Assembly: GCA_009760855.2 (NCBI GenBank)
Contig: WPIO01000001.1
Coordinates: 13,266,001 to 13,330,000, forward strand
Length of the DNA: 64,000 nucleotides
Direction of reading: 5' to 3'
From: Cristatella mucedo
Taxonomy: Eukaryota > Bryozoa > Phylactolaemata > Cristatellidae
In this document: positions 1 through 21,200 of the stretch, piece after piece
How the letters are laid out: the number at the start of each line of letters is the position of its first letter
Numbering within the stretch: position 1 is the stretch's first letter
Notes under the pieces: model-generated
Databases searched by the model: none
What the model was told of the DNA's origin: nothing
What the model saw: the letters and a program-made list of their open reading frames with translations, nothing else
Made by a program: the position numbers and the translations under genes

Positions 1-8767
<8,767 letters not shown>

Positions 8768-11195
8768 CCTGCAAAGGAAGAGAAGCGCATACCATTCCCG
8801 TAATGCACGACGTAACTTGACAGCTCAGCTAAGCATCAGCACCAAATGCAGATGATGGCGTGTGGCGGATGAACAGCAACAGGACAAGACAGGGCTTTTG
8901 CAAATATAGTAAGCCTACAGATATGGATGACTTGATTACCCATTCTTTCTACAAGCGACAAAAACCGAAGATAGGAAGAAGGAGTGGAGGAGTCTAGATT
9001 TTCATTTAGAGACAAGACCTGTAAAACGCTTATGAAAGGGCAAGACCCGAAAGATTTTCATGTAGGCAATTCATGAAAAATTATTGTGCAAAATCGGTGT
9101 TTATTCGACACGAACTCGATAGTAGCTAATCGAGTGGAATTAAGACATGGTTTGTCGTTGGTGAGGGTCAAGGGGTGGCATATGTATAGGGGCGGCCAAG
9201 GCCCTGCCTCATTGTAGGGGGGGATAAATGCCACCCTGCAGCCACCCCTGGGAAGAAGGCAAGTGGTCGTTTAGCAGCATTGAGAGTTGGTCTCGGTTCT
9301 CTGATGGGAGTAAGGTGAAGCACTTCACTGCTCAGCAATTCCAACGTACTAAAAGCCTGTACAAGCTTTGCTCTCGGTCGAAAATCGCCATGGAAATGAG
9401 AAATACCTCACCAAGATTCTATGATTCAAGCACTCTCTGCATTCACAAAGATTTGCTCCAAGCACAGACATTTAGGCAAGGCTTTTGAGTTTGTACCCAC
9501 CAATGACTTATAGTTACAATAGTAGTTCGGCTTGTAATGCTTTAACCAGAAGCCACCTAGCTTGCACAAATAACACAATCTTTTCTCTTGATACTGACTT
9601 CCTCTCATGCCACCCTTAAGAGCCACTTATCTTGCTACCCACATTATCGACTATCTCATTAATTCAGCTGTGTTTCTCGGTACCTCGAGTGTACAAAGAA
9701 AGCTTCTGGCTATAGATCATGCATAACAGCCGGTTTGTACTTGACTGTCCTATAGAAAACTCACCGGCTTAACAATGGCATAGTCTTCAAAAGTTTCCTA
9801 TAGAGTTGCTCTTCCACTTACTAAGCTAATGAGCATGGTGGCCAGTACTGGCAGTGGGGGGTGGGGTTAAGTTGACCGGACGTGGCTCGGCAGTGATTTG
9901 CACGCGTTTGATAGCACTCTTGCTTTCCGTGCTCATCGTCGTAGCATTGAGCGGTTCGAGGCAGTACTAGCCTCACGTAATCACGAAGCCAGGTGGAACG
10001 ATGGCAAACACGTTCACACTGATCAAGAAAATGGCCACACGAACAGCATTGCTATAATAGAGTGACGAAAAAACAATGAAGGGGCGAGAGATTTACAAAA
10101 TGCATCTTACTAATAGTACTGCCAGCAATGGGGGATGCACTTGTGACTTGAGCTCGTACTTGCGCTTGTCACACCGACCCTTAGTTGGAATTCGGCAGTT
10201 GACAGGATGCTTGCGATTGACACCCGGGAGGGGGGAGGTTCAGCTTCCCTGGCAAGCATGACATAGTCTTCCGCCGCCAAAGGAAAGCAGAGAGCGCTCA
10301 GCTCTTACCATACAAGTCCCACTTGCTGAGTCAGCCTTATTTACCATCTATTTACCAACCTAATTAGTCTAGTTTGAAATTCGACATTTGAAACAAACAT
10401 GCGACTGCCTTCTTTGCTTCCACATTAGCTAAAAAAATAGCTTGCTGTCGCTTGGGGTTAAACCCTAAATGCATAGACATAGTTCGGCAGCAGCCAGTGA
10501 CCGGCTGCTCGAGCTGGACTGTGCGAATCAGGACACAAAGCACATCAGGTCAGCATAATGCTGACTTGGCATAAGTACACTGCTACCGAAAGACGCACTT
10601 CCGGCTACCTTCATTGCAAACCCTAGTCCTATCAATAGAACGACTGCTACAATAACCCTGCTGAGGAGTCGCTGATATCAACAGGGTGCTAAGCAACCGA
10701 AGCGCATGTAGGGTAAAAGGTAAATTAATAAAAAGTAACCAAACTTTCAGATAGAAAAAAGTCAAGAAATAAAAATGTAACCAATATACATCTATTACAA
10801 TTCAAGTCGTGCCAGAAAGTTTCTCATTTAAGACCAGACAAACAGTTCTACAGGGTTGAAAAGCGAAACCCGTCTGTAATAAAACAGGTCTTGCGTCCGC
10901 ACTGAGCTTTGTAAGAATACGAGGTTGACCAAGATAGCTTGGTCATGGCCGCTGTCCATAGCACCAGCCTTCATGGGGCAGTAGGGAGTAAGGGACGCTT
11001 CTGCTCTTAGTTGTGCTAAAGCCAACCCCACACCAGTTGTGCTCTTGTAGGGAGGAAATTGGAGTGGGACAATTCAGCTCACGGAAAGCTTGATTCGCGG
11101 CATCGGTAGGGGTTCACTCCACTACTTTCAGGAAAAATAGAGGCAGCCTTATTGTCTCCAATTAAGCTGCCTCGATAACTTAAGCGACACGTGCT
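8768..11195. other. Upstream of THNSL1 start; no gene seen
   Basis: This is presumed 5' flank or first intron of the minus-strand THNSL1-type gene and, on the other side, upstream DNA of the plus-strand FYCO1-type gene. Short open frames at 9228-9488 and 10076-10261 have no recognisable motif and no convincing splice context. No repeats were recognised. Confidence 0.4.
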
Positions 11196-11345
11196 GCCAC
11201 CACGGGTCTTAGCCCAGGGGTAAGGTGTTCGCTTATCACGACCCAGGTCGTGGGTTCAAGTCCTGCAGCAGGCAATTAATTATTGCCCAGTGCAAGCAGG
11301 AGCAGGTCATAGCTGCTTTGGTTCTTCTAACGCTATATGACACTG
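11196..11345 (+). mobile_element. tRNA-derived SINE, family 2
   Basis: The A-box region TTAGCCCAGGGGTAAGGTG is followed by B-box GGTTCAAGTCC (11253-11263), then GGCAATTAATTATTGCCCA and GCAAGCAGGAGCAGG. The same body follows the B box at 63282-63365 and, inverted, at 36940-37055, which establishes a dispersed family. Confidence 0.75.
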
Positions 11346-11562
11346 TTAAATAACCCAAAAGTTACCTTTAACTTTACCCCAGATCCCACCAAACCGAATA
11401 ATTGAGAGCAGTCTAACTCATATATGCACCGATGTTAGCTATGCTCCAGTCGCAGACTTGGAAAACTGTTACAGCGAACGGTTTTTGAAACCTTGCAGTC
11501 ACTCGTAAATACCGCGGAGCACCCTGGTTGTGCACGAGAAAGTGCGACTGACTTCGTAGAAA

Positions 11563-11662
11563 ATAAATATAATTTATCTGTATAGCGCTCTAAAGTTGAG
11601 CACCTTGAGCTGGGTCATCGATGTCGAGCACCTTAACCCCTGGACCAAACCAGAGCGACGAG
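11563..11662 (-). mobile_element. tRNA-derived SINE fragment, inverted
   Basis: Read on the minus strand, CTCTGGTTTGGTCCAGGGG then TTAAGGTGCTCGAC matches the 5' tRNA-like head seen in the other SINE copies. The low-coordinate side ends in TAGCGCTCTA, the tail shared with LINE family A. Large overlapping open frames just downstream (11574-11952) are not supported as genes. Confidence 0.5.
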
Positions 11663-11964
11663 CGTATAATCCTCGGTTGTTTGTACACCTCAATATACAA
11701 TTTATGTCCACTCTCAGCTCAATATCATTGCTCATTGATCGAACGACGCAGACCACGCTGAGCGATACACCCCTGTTTATGACTGAGAGGGACCGCAGCA
11801 CGAGGCTGATCGAAGCGCGCACGGTGACCTCGCCAGCCTGTAGATCAATGACGGCGGTAAACCGTATTGCCCCTTGGCTTCGAGACAACGCTCGCACGTC
11901 GACGGAGTCCCGGGCATGCACGTTGGCGGAGTCTCGTGCACGTCGGGCGTAAGGCGACAGCTTG

Positions 11965-14095
11965 ACAATGCATAGAGCAATGGTTACTTGACAAGACGTT
12001 CAGAAAATCTGTGCTATAGTGCAGACATTTCCTTAAATACAGTGTGCTTCAGCAGGCGACACAAAATGACGTTTAAGGTCGGGTTCGTGTGCGCTTAAAC
12101 GCAAGTCTCTAGGGACATAACTTGGCTCGTTTCTCTACAACGACCTCACGCCTGCTGCGGCTTACCTGAAACGAAGGTATGCCATGGAGTTTTTCTACAG
12201 AGGCAAACTTTGAAGCCTGTCCAGCAAAATGGCCTCTGGGTTGATCTCAAGTCATACAATATCAGCAAGCGTGTGTAGAGCACCTATCGCTGGCAGTCCT
12301 TTGCCATGCTTGATCGGGAAGAAAAGGGGTACAGTGTGAGACGGCTGGCTAAACGACAAAATACGATACGTTTCAGGAAGCTCATTACGAAAATCGTGCG
12401 TACCGGATGCTTAATTTGGGTGATGCTGCGCTACAGCTCTCATGACTACCAGAACGGCGAACTCTGTAGTTGTAGATAGCCACCCGGCGCCGGCGAGCTG
12501 GTGCTCTTTGTGCCAGGAGATAACTAGAGTGCTCATAGAGGCAGGGTGGGGCGGTAAATGTTTCCACGCGGTCCGAGGTGCTACGTAAGTGAACCCATAC
12601 CTATCATATATTTTAGGTAACATAGCTCGCACTTTAAACAAGCGCTTTTATATGTAGCATTCTAAAGAATTCACGATTTAGATCGAGCCCATACCAAAGA
12701 ACTGCTCCCAAAGCGTGCAAGCCTTTTATCTATCGCTAACAACTTGACTGACGTGTGTTTGCTGTTGTTTTCAGCGACATACGTCATGTAATGTAAGTCT
12801 TAACAGATGTAGCGCGACTGGAGTCGGCACGACGGCTGGGCCTGTTTTCTTCCTTGTTGCTTTTCTTGGAGGAGCCATTCTAGGAACAGCTGACGACTCT
12901 GGCTAAATTTTCTGGCTTGCCGAGTTAGCGATTTATATCTAGTAAACCCACAGAGCTAGGATTTATCTCGAGGGCGCACCGAGGACTATTCTCCAAGCAG
13001 ACTAAATGACTCGCAAGATAAGCCTTCGTGATCTCGCAGCTCGCGTTTGACTGCCTTACAACAGTCACTGCTGAAATGAAGAGTTCATCTCTTGGGCTGA
13101 TTCCGTTTTAGGCTACAGCTCATACTTTCGTGTCAGTCTTTTGCGTGAATCTCCCGCCAAGCGTAAGGGCTTTGTAAGTTTCAGGCATATTTGTGGAGAG
13201 CATCCGTAGCCTGAAGACAGTATTCGCAAACTCCGCACAAATTATACTGTATCGTGTTTTGAGCACGACTCAAAACTGGAGCTAATAGCAACCTCGAGGC
13301 TGGAATAGGCAAACAATTAACAGCCGACATCTACATTGGGTGAGCCAGCTTTTGTAAGAGAACCACCATCTTCGCGACGTGAACATCTGCTTACACTATA
13401 GAAGGTCTAAAATCTGAGGAGGCCGACTCGAAACCGTATTGCTCATCGCGAAACGGTTGAACGCCGCTTGGCACCCAGTATGTGTTTTGAAAAGGGTAGA
13501 ACACTTTACCTTTCTTTTGCCTTAGTCGCATCTTTGAAGCATCGGGCTCTATTATGTGACTTAAAGCTCAGCCGAGTTTATAAAGTGCTTAATACCGCAA
13601 AGGAATATCAAAGCGCTGGAAAGAAATATATCGCGTCTCAGCCGGAAGTTTAATCCAAGGCTAATAAACCAGAGGCTAAAGTCGTACCAACTCACCGATT
13701 TAGAGCAAGGTGCTCTATAGACGTGCTATAGTTAAGCAAAACGGGCTATGGTTCAAAAAAGCTCAGAATATCTTTTTAGTTTTGCTTGGGGTTGGCGACT
13801 AATCTTATTTCGAATTTTGCTTCCTCAAACAGCTACATTCTGTCGCTTTAGTTTCATAACGAAATGAGTGAAGTATTTTGCCGTGAGTAATAATATTCCC
13901 ATTACACGACTGTTGCAGATCTAAGCTGTTCCTGGTTGTCTGACTCTTCTGAAAACAGGAAATCTCATTTTATGTCTGAAACCTGGTGGCAGGTTTTGTT
14001 CAAGACGGCGCTAGAGCCTCGAAAACTCACGTATATCCATTGAGCATTTGAGTGTAACCTATCCGAACGATCTGTGTGAGATCCACTTATTTTCA
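11965..14095. other. Unassigned region, no supported gene
   Basis: I see no recognisable repeat family and no clear domain. Two weak items are a 35-residue minus-strand open frame at 12771-12878 starting MAPPRKATRKKTG (basic, short, unsupported) and a strong plus-strand acceptor/donor pair enclosing only 18 bases (12775-12792). Confidence 0.4.
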
Positions 14096-14099
14096 TGAT

Positions 14100-15150
14100 T
14101 TAGCTATTGCTCTTGTCGATGTAATCTCCACAACCCAGGCTTTCATTTTTATGGCGATGAAATGCAGCAGTACTCGTACTTTAGACTTTTACTTGCCGTC
14201 CAACATTTGAAACTCTCAGCTTCGTTGAAGCATGTACAGCTGACATTTGCATTTGGATGGTGTTGAACTTTCTCAAATTGAAAGACAATCAACCAACTTA
14301 CTAAGTGTGGACAAGCCAAGTATTACTCAGAAATTGGAAATCAAAATCTGCCAGCCAAGTGGTCTCGTGTAGCATATCTTTTGGACCCCCTATTGAATCT
14401 ATACGATCTCTTCCAAAATGGACTTTCAATAGATTAGCACACCAACCCAATGTGCATTCTGCCTACTTTCTCTAACACTGCAAAAATTCGGGCTTACTCA
14501 GATAAGGACACCACAGCCACTGAACTTTCGTGGTACAAAACTGTGCCGTAGTGACTAAGGGCAAGAGCGATGTGCCTTTGCTGCAATCTGCAACGACACC
14601 ACTACCCGAGCTGGGCCAATATCGTTCCCACACACCCCTCTCGGATGCTGCTTGCCTTTACCAGATTTCTGCTCAGAGCACTTCCTGGGATAATAAGTTG
14701 TCATGGGACGATGATTTCAGATTTTTCCTGTGTTCCTCAAAGACAACAGGATGCTGACGTCACCTTACTGACCGTGATTTAAGGATACCTTGTTTCAGAG
14801 AAGGGGCTAATATCCCCAGCAGTGGGAGCAACTATGCTGCTTGCTCTTTACAAAGAATACGGAGGTCAACACCTTTGCATAGCACTTTTTGTATGCTTTG
14901 AATGCTTACCTGTGCATGCTTTAGCACACGTTACTCACCTGGGATCCTACTAACCAGTGTCACTGAGTGCCTTCTTTTTTGCTTTCTCATGCTTGTCTAA
15001 GCATGATACTCGGGTTCTTTTGCATGCTTGCCTTAGCAGGACACCTTGCTTGTTCTTAACTCTGGATTATTGCTTCTCTTTCAACCAGCTGTAAAGCACG
15101 TGAATGGAGATTCAGTTCTCTAAGGTGATATACAAAAGACTTATAACTAG
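14100..15150 (+). mobile_element. LINE family A, heavily degraded 3' half
   Basis: Broken frames resemble the RT region after the catalytic site (LLLLSM..., then a segment like the TNLLVMGKPS block), followed by a 3' UTR and the terminal block GTAAAGCACGTGAATGGAGATTC. Multiple stops; not coding. Confidence 0.55.
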
Positions 15151-16351
15151 TATGTCAAATAAATGCATTGCCATTTTGAGATACCTGGAGCAAACTGAAA
15201 TCCTATATGTTTTTCTGTGCTCAATCGCTAGTCAAGCCTTCGTCTCACGTAACAATGATGAGTTGAAAATAATAGGCCGAATTAAGTAGGCAGTTGAGAA
15301 AGTTTCAGCAAAGAATGATTATGAAAACAGAAGGATGGCAAAGAATAACTATGAAAAAGTCCAAGGGTCTGCATTAGGAGAAAATATATCATTGTTGTGT
15401 AAAAATTGTGGAGATGAGTTGCAATGCCTACTACCTGCAGATCAAAAGAATTTGCCCTAAACACCATTTGAACAAATGAAAAGAGCTGCTTGCTAATTTT
15501 TTTTATTGAGATAATGCTAGGGTGAGAGAAAGTTGATACTGTATTTGTAATTTAACTGGGTTTGTTAAAACTATGGCTTGGCAGCGCTTAAATGTCGAAA
15601 CGACTATTCTTGAGTGTATAGGTTGTTCAATGGGGAACAACTGCAGGTGTAAAGCAAGGAAAGCACTTGGCTGGATGTCATGGATTTAACGATCTGCACA
15701 TTGATAATATTTAACTTGAGACACTTGGTTTTATATTTTTGAAGCTCTTTCAAACTACAGCTACGATCATCCACAGGGCTAATCAGGGAGGATTAAGATC
15801 CATAATTTAGCATTGTGGGAAGTAGTTCCTGATCCTAAGCCGTGGGAAAATATGGTTTGGGGGCTCTCTTCGGACGAAACTTTCAGAAGTCAGACGAATA
15901 TCGAAGAGGACTCCCAGATCTTAAGCTATCGACTGTAGTCGCAATCCACCACTGATTAAAAGCATACTGTATGATTTCACTTGTACACATTCAATTAAAA
16001 AAGTAAGTAGTTTTTCGATATTCACAAGAAAGCAAAACTGCTATATCTGTTTAACTGGGTGTAATTAACAAAAGCCTCATTGTATAACTGAAGCTGCATT
16101 ATATTGCATTGCTCTTGTGGTTTACAAGCAACTACTCCTTTGCAGGTGTACATATTCTGTCTGCTCTACCTCAGAATGATTGAGCTTCTCGTTATTTTGC
16201 TAACCGACTGCACTTGGACAATCATTTATTAATCTGTAATCTTCACTGAGTAATTTATAACTAAAAGTGAATTTACAGGATCCATAAGTTTTATGGTCAC
16301 CACATCAATTAGCAAGGTAATCACAGGAATTTTGTCAACATCACAGATTAA

Positions 16352-17480
16352 TATTACAACAACAACAATAATAATAATTGATCTCTTTGTAGGCACTTTG
16401 CACATACTAGAAAGGAAGCATTTTAATTGGTTAGTGATAACATGCACAGTATCAGCAAATAGAAGTATACAAAGTAAAATTCACACTGAACTAGCAAATG
16501 CTGTGAGATATGTGTATTTCAGCTTCCTTTTGAGTGTCGTCATATCATCCGGTGCATTAAAGTCACTCGGGAAGGATTTCCAAATTGTGTGAGCATAAAA
16601 ACTTAAGGCACGATCTCCGAAGGATCTGAGGTTGGCTAGAGGCCAGCCTACGGACTTGAGTCAGAAGATAGTGATACGAGGCTAACATGATTAGGAAATA
16701 TCTCGGATAGATATTCTGGAGCAAGAGAATGAAGGGACCTACAAGTCAATGACAGAACCCTGAAGTCGATACACTGCTTGATGGGAAGCCAGTGCAGGTC
16801 GGTGAGAAGTCGTGCAATTTGGAAGTTTTGACGATCACGACTGCTTAACCTAGCTGATGAGTTTTTACCAACTGTAAGCATCTCATTGCACAGACAGAAA
16901 GACCAGTGACTAGATATTACAGAAGTTTAAACTGGATATCACACATGCACGGACCTACTTGGCTGTGGTATCCTTATTTAGGCAGGTCAGAATTTATTTT
17001 TGCAATGTTGCACAGCTGTGAATAGGCAGACCTAACTGTGGAGCTGATGTGATCATCAAGTAAAAGTTCACTTTGGTTCGGGAAACCGAGATTGCTTGCA
17101 TGTACCGCAAGAGATATGCTGGTCTAGCCCATTTTATGGGTAAGGCTTTCTATTTTGTGAGTAACATTAGGCAAAGGTAACATTTATCTGAGGAAAGCAG
17201 CTAAACATTCCGAATCATCAATTGAGCTAGGGAAATTGTCTTAACGACAGCTCACAGCCCAAAATACCAGCTTAAGGTCTATTTGGTGTCTGGGCAGAGT
17301 ATTCGGCTCGAGTATGAAAATATTAAATAGTCATAATCAAATGGCAGGAAATCCTGGATGCATTTGCCATTGGAAAAACTCTAAAAGTCAGACTTGGCCT
17401 AGCTCGGGTTTTGGGCTGAATGGCATGCTTACCCCGTTATGAGAACCTTTGAGTAAGTAAATGTAGAGTCTTCTGCTTTT
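16352..17480 (-). mobile_element. LINE family A, degraded RT C-terminal region and 3' end
   Basis: The 3' end lies at 16352 (AAT-rich tail, then ACTTTGCACATACTAG). On the minus strand 16648-16881 encodes LLTDLHWLPIKQCIDFRVL and then SLHSLAPEYLSEIF, the conserved C-terminal block of L2/CR1-clade elements. Upstream parts are riddled with stops. Confidence 0.75.
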
Positions 17481-17693
17481 GATGGCACTCATGCTGAAAG
17501 GATAAGTAGATCTGTATTGGCCGTTAGCCTGCATTCCATCTAATCTCAGCCGTATAGTGAAGAGCAGCACGAACTTAGAGCTGAACACGACATTGAGGCG
17601 ATAGAGGCAACACCTATACATTTAAATCAGAGAGGTTGATTTTGCTCAGACCCGAGCCCATAAATGCAAACTCAGCTTTAGCAGTGCTCTAGA

Positions 17694-17696
<3 letters not shown>

Positions 17697-17742
<46 letters not shown>
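17697..17742. repeat. (TA)n microsatellite
   Basis: A pure TA tract of 46 bases. Confidence 0.95.
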
Positions 17743-17744
<2 letters not shown>

Positions 17745-18158
17745 TGCACTGGCTGGCAGGATATCCCTGGACAAGGATCCGGTCGATGCAGCTGTTTGTG
17801 GTAGGCACCCCCATCGGCCCAATGATGTGCTGGCGCCAGCACTAGATCCTGGCATCTTTCCAAACGAGTTACCAAAGTCGTCACTCGGCAGTGTTTACTC
17901 TCACTACGATCGTATCACTCACCGTTCCCGTGCCACTTGATTGAGCCACCAATGGTGCCGTCAAAGTTGGCAGAGTCGGTTTGCGCAACTCTTTGCCTCT
18001 CAGGACTGTTCAGAGGTGCGTATTGTTTGGTGCTGGTCTGGTCCATCCGTTCGGTCAGTTGTTCCATGAGCACTAGGGTGGTGCCATTCTTTTCCAGGAG
18101 GATGCTGAGTGTCTGTAGGGGCTGCAACCAGTTCGCTGAGCTGACTGCTTGCTTTCAG

Positions 18159-18290
18159 GCTTCACGAATGCTGCAAAGACTTACTCAGAGCACATCTCAA
18201 TGGAGCACAGCGATCCAGACCACGACAGAAGTGCTGCAGTTCTACAGCTGCGACTGGTGCTGGAGAGACTGCTTGATGAAGACCGTATAG
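18159..18290 (+). CDS. FYCO1: FYCO1-type exon a (first recovered exon)
   Basis: The acceptor TGCTTTCAG opens 132 nt (phase 1 in, 1 out) encoding FTNAAKTYSEHISMEHSDPD, then VLQLRLVLERLLDEDRI. The amphipathic Leu-rich second half could be helical. The phase-1 entry shows at least one coding exon lies upstream. I do not recognise the domain. Confidence 0.72.
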   Translation, partial: ASRMLQRLTQSTSQWSTAIQTTTEVLQFYSCDWCWRDCLMKTV

Positions 18291-21200
18291 GTATGCTTGC
18301 CTTCTCTTCAACGGTCGGTAATTGCTGGTAACTGTTCATGGGCTTCTTATGCGAGTGCAATCGTTTACAGTTCGGGCCGCCTTATAGCTTTTATGAAGGT
18401 CGAGCTCGATCGATCTGTTTGCAGGTCAGGGGTATGCAGACCGTGCTGTAGCCATCCCAGGAGAGCGGCTGCAACAGCTTGGCAGCAGTGATGTGCTCCA
18501 TCACCAAGTAAACAATTTTTCCGTTTTTCCCATGGTCTCGCAATATGGACATGCTAAGTTAGCTATATCCTAACCACCCCTGTTGTGTTTTTTGCAGGAG
18601 TTTCAAAACGCTGATAGCAAGCCACTTATTGAAGGCATCTTTGGGGGTAGAAGAAGGTAGTTTAAGCAGTAGCGTTGCTGACTGACTGCGCCTTACCTTG
18701 ACTCCACACCGGATAACTTTGGCATTGCACTGATGTTTCTCCCTAGAAATGACGGCTTTGAGCCAATCAGTGAGAATGAAGTAGCAGTTTTGCGAAGCAT
18801 GTTCGCTCTGCTAGGTGAGCTTCAGCAGGTGCATGCTGGTTTACGGGAACAGACAGGGGCGCTCTCAGCACGGTAAGACATGAAACAGCTTTGGTAAGCA
18901 AGGCGTCCCTGAACGGAACAGGGGCCGAAATTGGTGCTTTTGTTACGGGAGGCTCACGACTCGGTGATTGATAATGTACATTTTGATGCTTTCTTGTTCT
19001 TTAAGGCTAGATAATAACGTACAACACTTGGAAATTTACCAAAGATTTCAAGAATCGGCTGGCGAGAGCAGGCTGCATGCCTACGAATTGCACGAACCAT
19101 CCGTGTCAGGTGCAGCCACATCTGAAAGGATGCTACGGCCATCAGTTAGTCCTTGCTTGGAGCATGGTCAGGAAAAATGCCGGCCTTCGATACAAGTGAG
19201 CATCAACCCTTTGAAGGCTGTTCCCCTTTAAAATAACCTGAGCCCGAGATATTCTGTTAGTGCATAGTGACTGCTCGTTTTAAAGAAACCAAGCACTCGA
19301 CCTAATAGAGCACACAATTTAGCCATGAAGGGTCCATCAAATCGCTGTAGCTCGGTTTAAAGTGGAGTGACTGCAAACTTCAAAATCTATCTGTCTAACT
19401 AATTTCTGACTGGTGGCAGGGTTGGTGGTGGTTATAGCTGCAGCATTGATCTCTGAGAAATATGGGAATGTTTGATTTTTAATGGGTCATTGTACTGGTA
19501 AGCAAGTTGCTCTGTGGAAGCTAAAAATGCAACGCTAGCAAAGATAAACAGAATAAACACCGATGCTGGCTTAAAAATTAGGCTTATAAAGTGAAAGTAA
19601 CTCCCCATATCACCAGCTGACGACGTGCATCAGTGATCCGGCAATTGCTTACCAATGTGAGATCTTGACTGTCTGCCATTTGTGGCACAGCACACAGAGA
19701 GACCCAGCGTTTAGCTCACAGCTGCTCTGGAACCATGATTCGGCAAGAGATGTCACAGAATCACCTGTGTGAACTTTCGCTAGCCAAAACAAGCCAGGTG
19801 TAACTGCCGATTGGCCAGACTCCATCCAATAGACTACCGGTGTCTAACCTACAGCATGAGGTGCAGCAGAGGAAGGCGTCCACCGTTCGGATGGCTTGTG
19901 CAAAGGTCGAAGTGCAAAGACTGAGGAGGTGCTAAGTGAAAGCTGCTGCTCGAAAGGCACACGGAAAGCCACTGCCATTGCTGCAGTTTGGGACGAATAA
20001 ACGTAGATGTGCCTAACTTTGATTCGTACATGTGTACTTACTTTTCATTGGCATCGCTTGATCAAGGCCAGTCGGTTCATTTCTTTGGATTCCTTAGCCA
20101 AGTATCTGATGGGATCAAGTTCCCGCTTAGTTCTGACACGGGGCACGAATGGCAGAGAATATCGCTTGGTACATGGTCTGCAACATAATATGGCTTTGCT
20201 GGAGAACAGCTCGCCAGTTCGAATGTTCGAATACTACTTTCCATTTTCAATGTCTGTATTATATATTTTTACCTGGAGTGGGGTTAAGATCGCCAGCAAA
20301 CTAGATTACTCATGCGCTCACCAGCTTTTATTGCCCATGCTGCCCAGTTAAAAGAAGCTGCGAGTACTTCAGAAAACTAACGTACACCGATAATATTATA
20401 TTCGTAAGTGCATAAACAAGCTCTGTACCTGTATGTACCTCCATACATTGTTCCCGAAAATTGCCTGAATGTTAGAAAACACCGCAAAACATGACGACGA
20501 CATGAGCAACGCTCGAATGTCTTTTTCAATTATGAATTCCAAAAGACGGTGACTAAACTGATCAGCACCAGAGTTTGGCATTGGCTTTAAACTGAAATGC
20601 TTTCTAGGCCGATTCGGACTATCCCAAGTTGCAATGACAAAGTTGCTGATCAAACCACAGCAATGGAGCGGCTGCATAGATCTCATCAAAAGATACAATG
20701 TTTGGAGCAGGCTTTATTGATGAGGCATCTATGGATGTTGCAACCTCTGCTAAAGGCTACATGTGCATTCAGCCATTAAGGGGTCCTGAACAGTACATGG
20801 AAAGTATATGGATGTATGGTTCATGTATGGAAAAATACCCTGTTTCTAGTAAGTCGAGCAGTGGATACATTCTCTGGTCGGCAGCCGACCAGAGAATGGA
20901 ATATGCATTTATAATGGCTGCAGTTGGGCATCTAATTGCAACGATAAACATCCTCATGCATTCAGAAAATCAGAATTTGGTTCAAAGACTCAAGTAGCCC
21001 AGACTTGGTCTAGGGGTAAGCTGCTCATCTTTGATTACCGAAGTTGTGGGCTCAAGCCCTGCGGCATGTGTGAACAGCATGGATAGAGACTAAGTTCTCT
21101 ATGTACGCTATACAAGTGAATTTTATATGTATGCATTTTTTAATTAGTCATTTAGAGCCAAAGCTTTAAGCCCTTTGTTGAGAACAGTGGAGCAGTAATC

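Noticed and set aside
11209-11280. Possible functional tRNA gene at the SINE with a good B box
   Set aside because: The same head plus body recurs elsewhere in the window, and the acceptor stem does not pair.
11574-11952. Overlapping 115- and 118-codon frames on opposite strands
   Set aside because: No recognisable domain; one end overlaps a SINE fragment; mutual antisense overlap is typical of chance frames in CpG-containing DNA.
17915-18290. Minus-strand 70-codon frame and plus-strand 117-codon frame before FYCO1 exon a
   Set aside because: The plus-strand frame is not the one that splices in phase with the next exon. The minus-strand frame has no splice or domain support.
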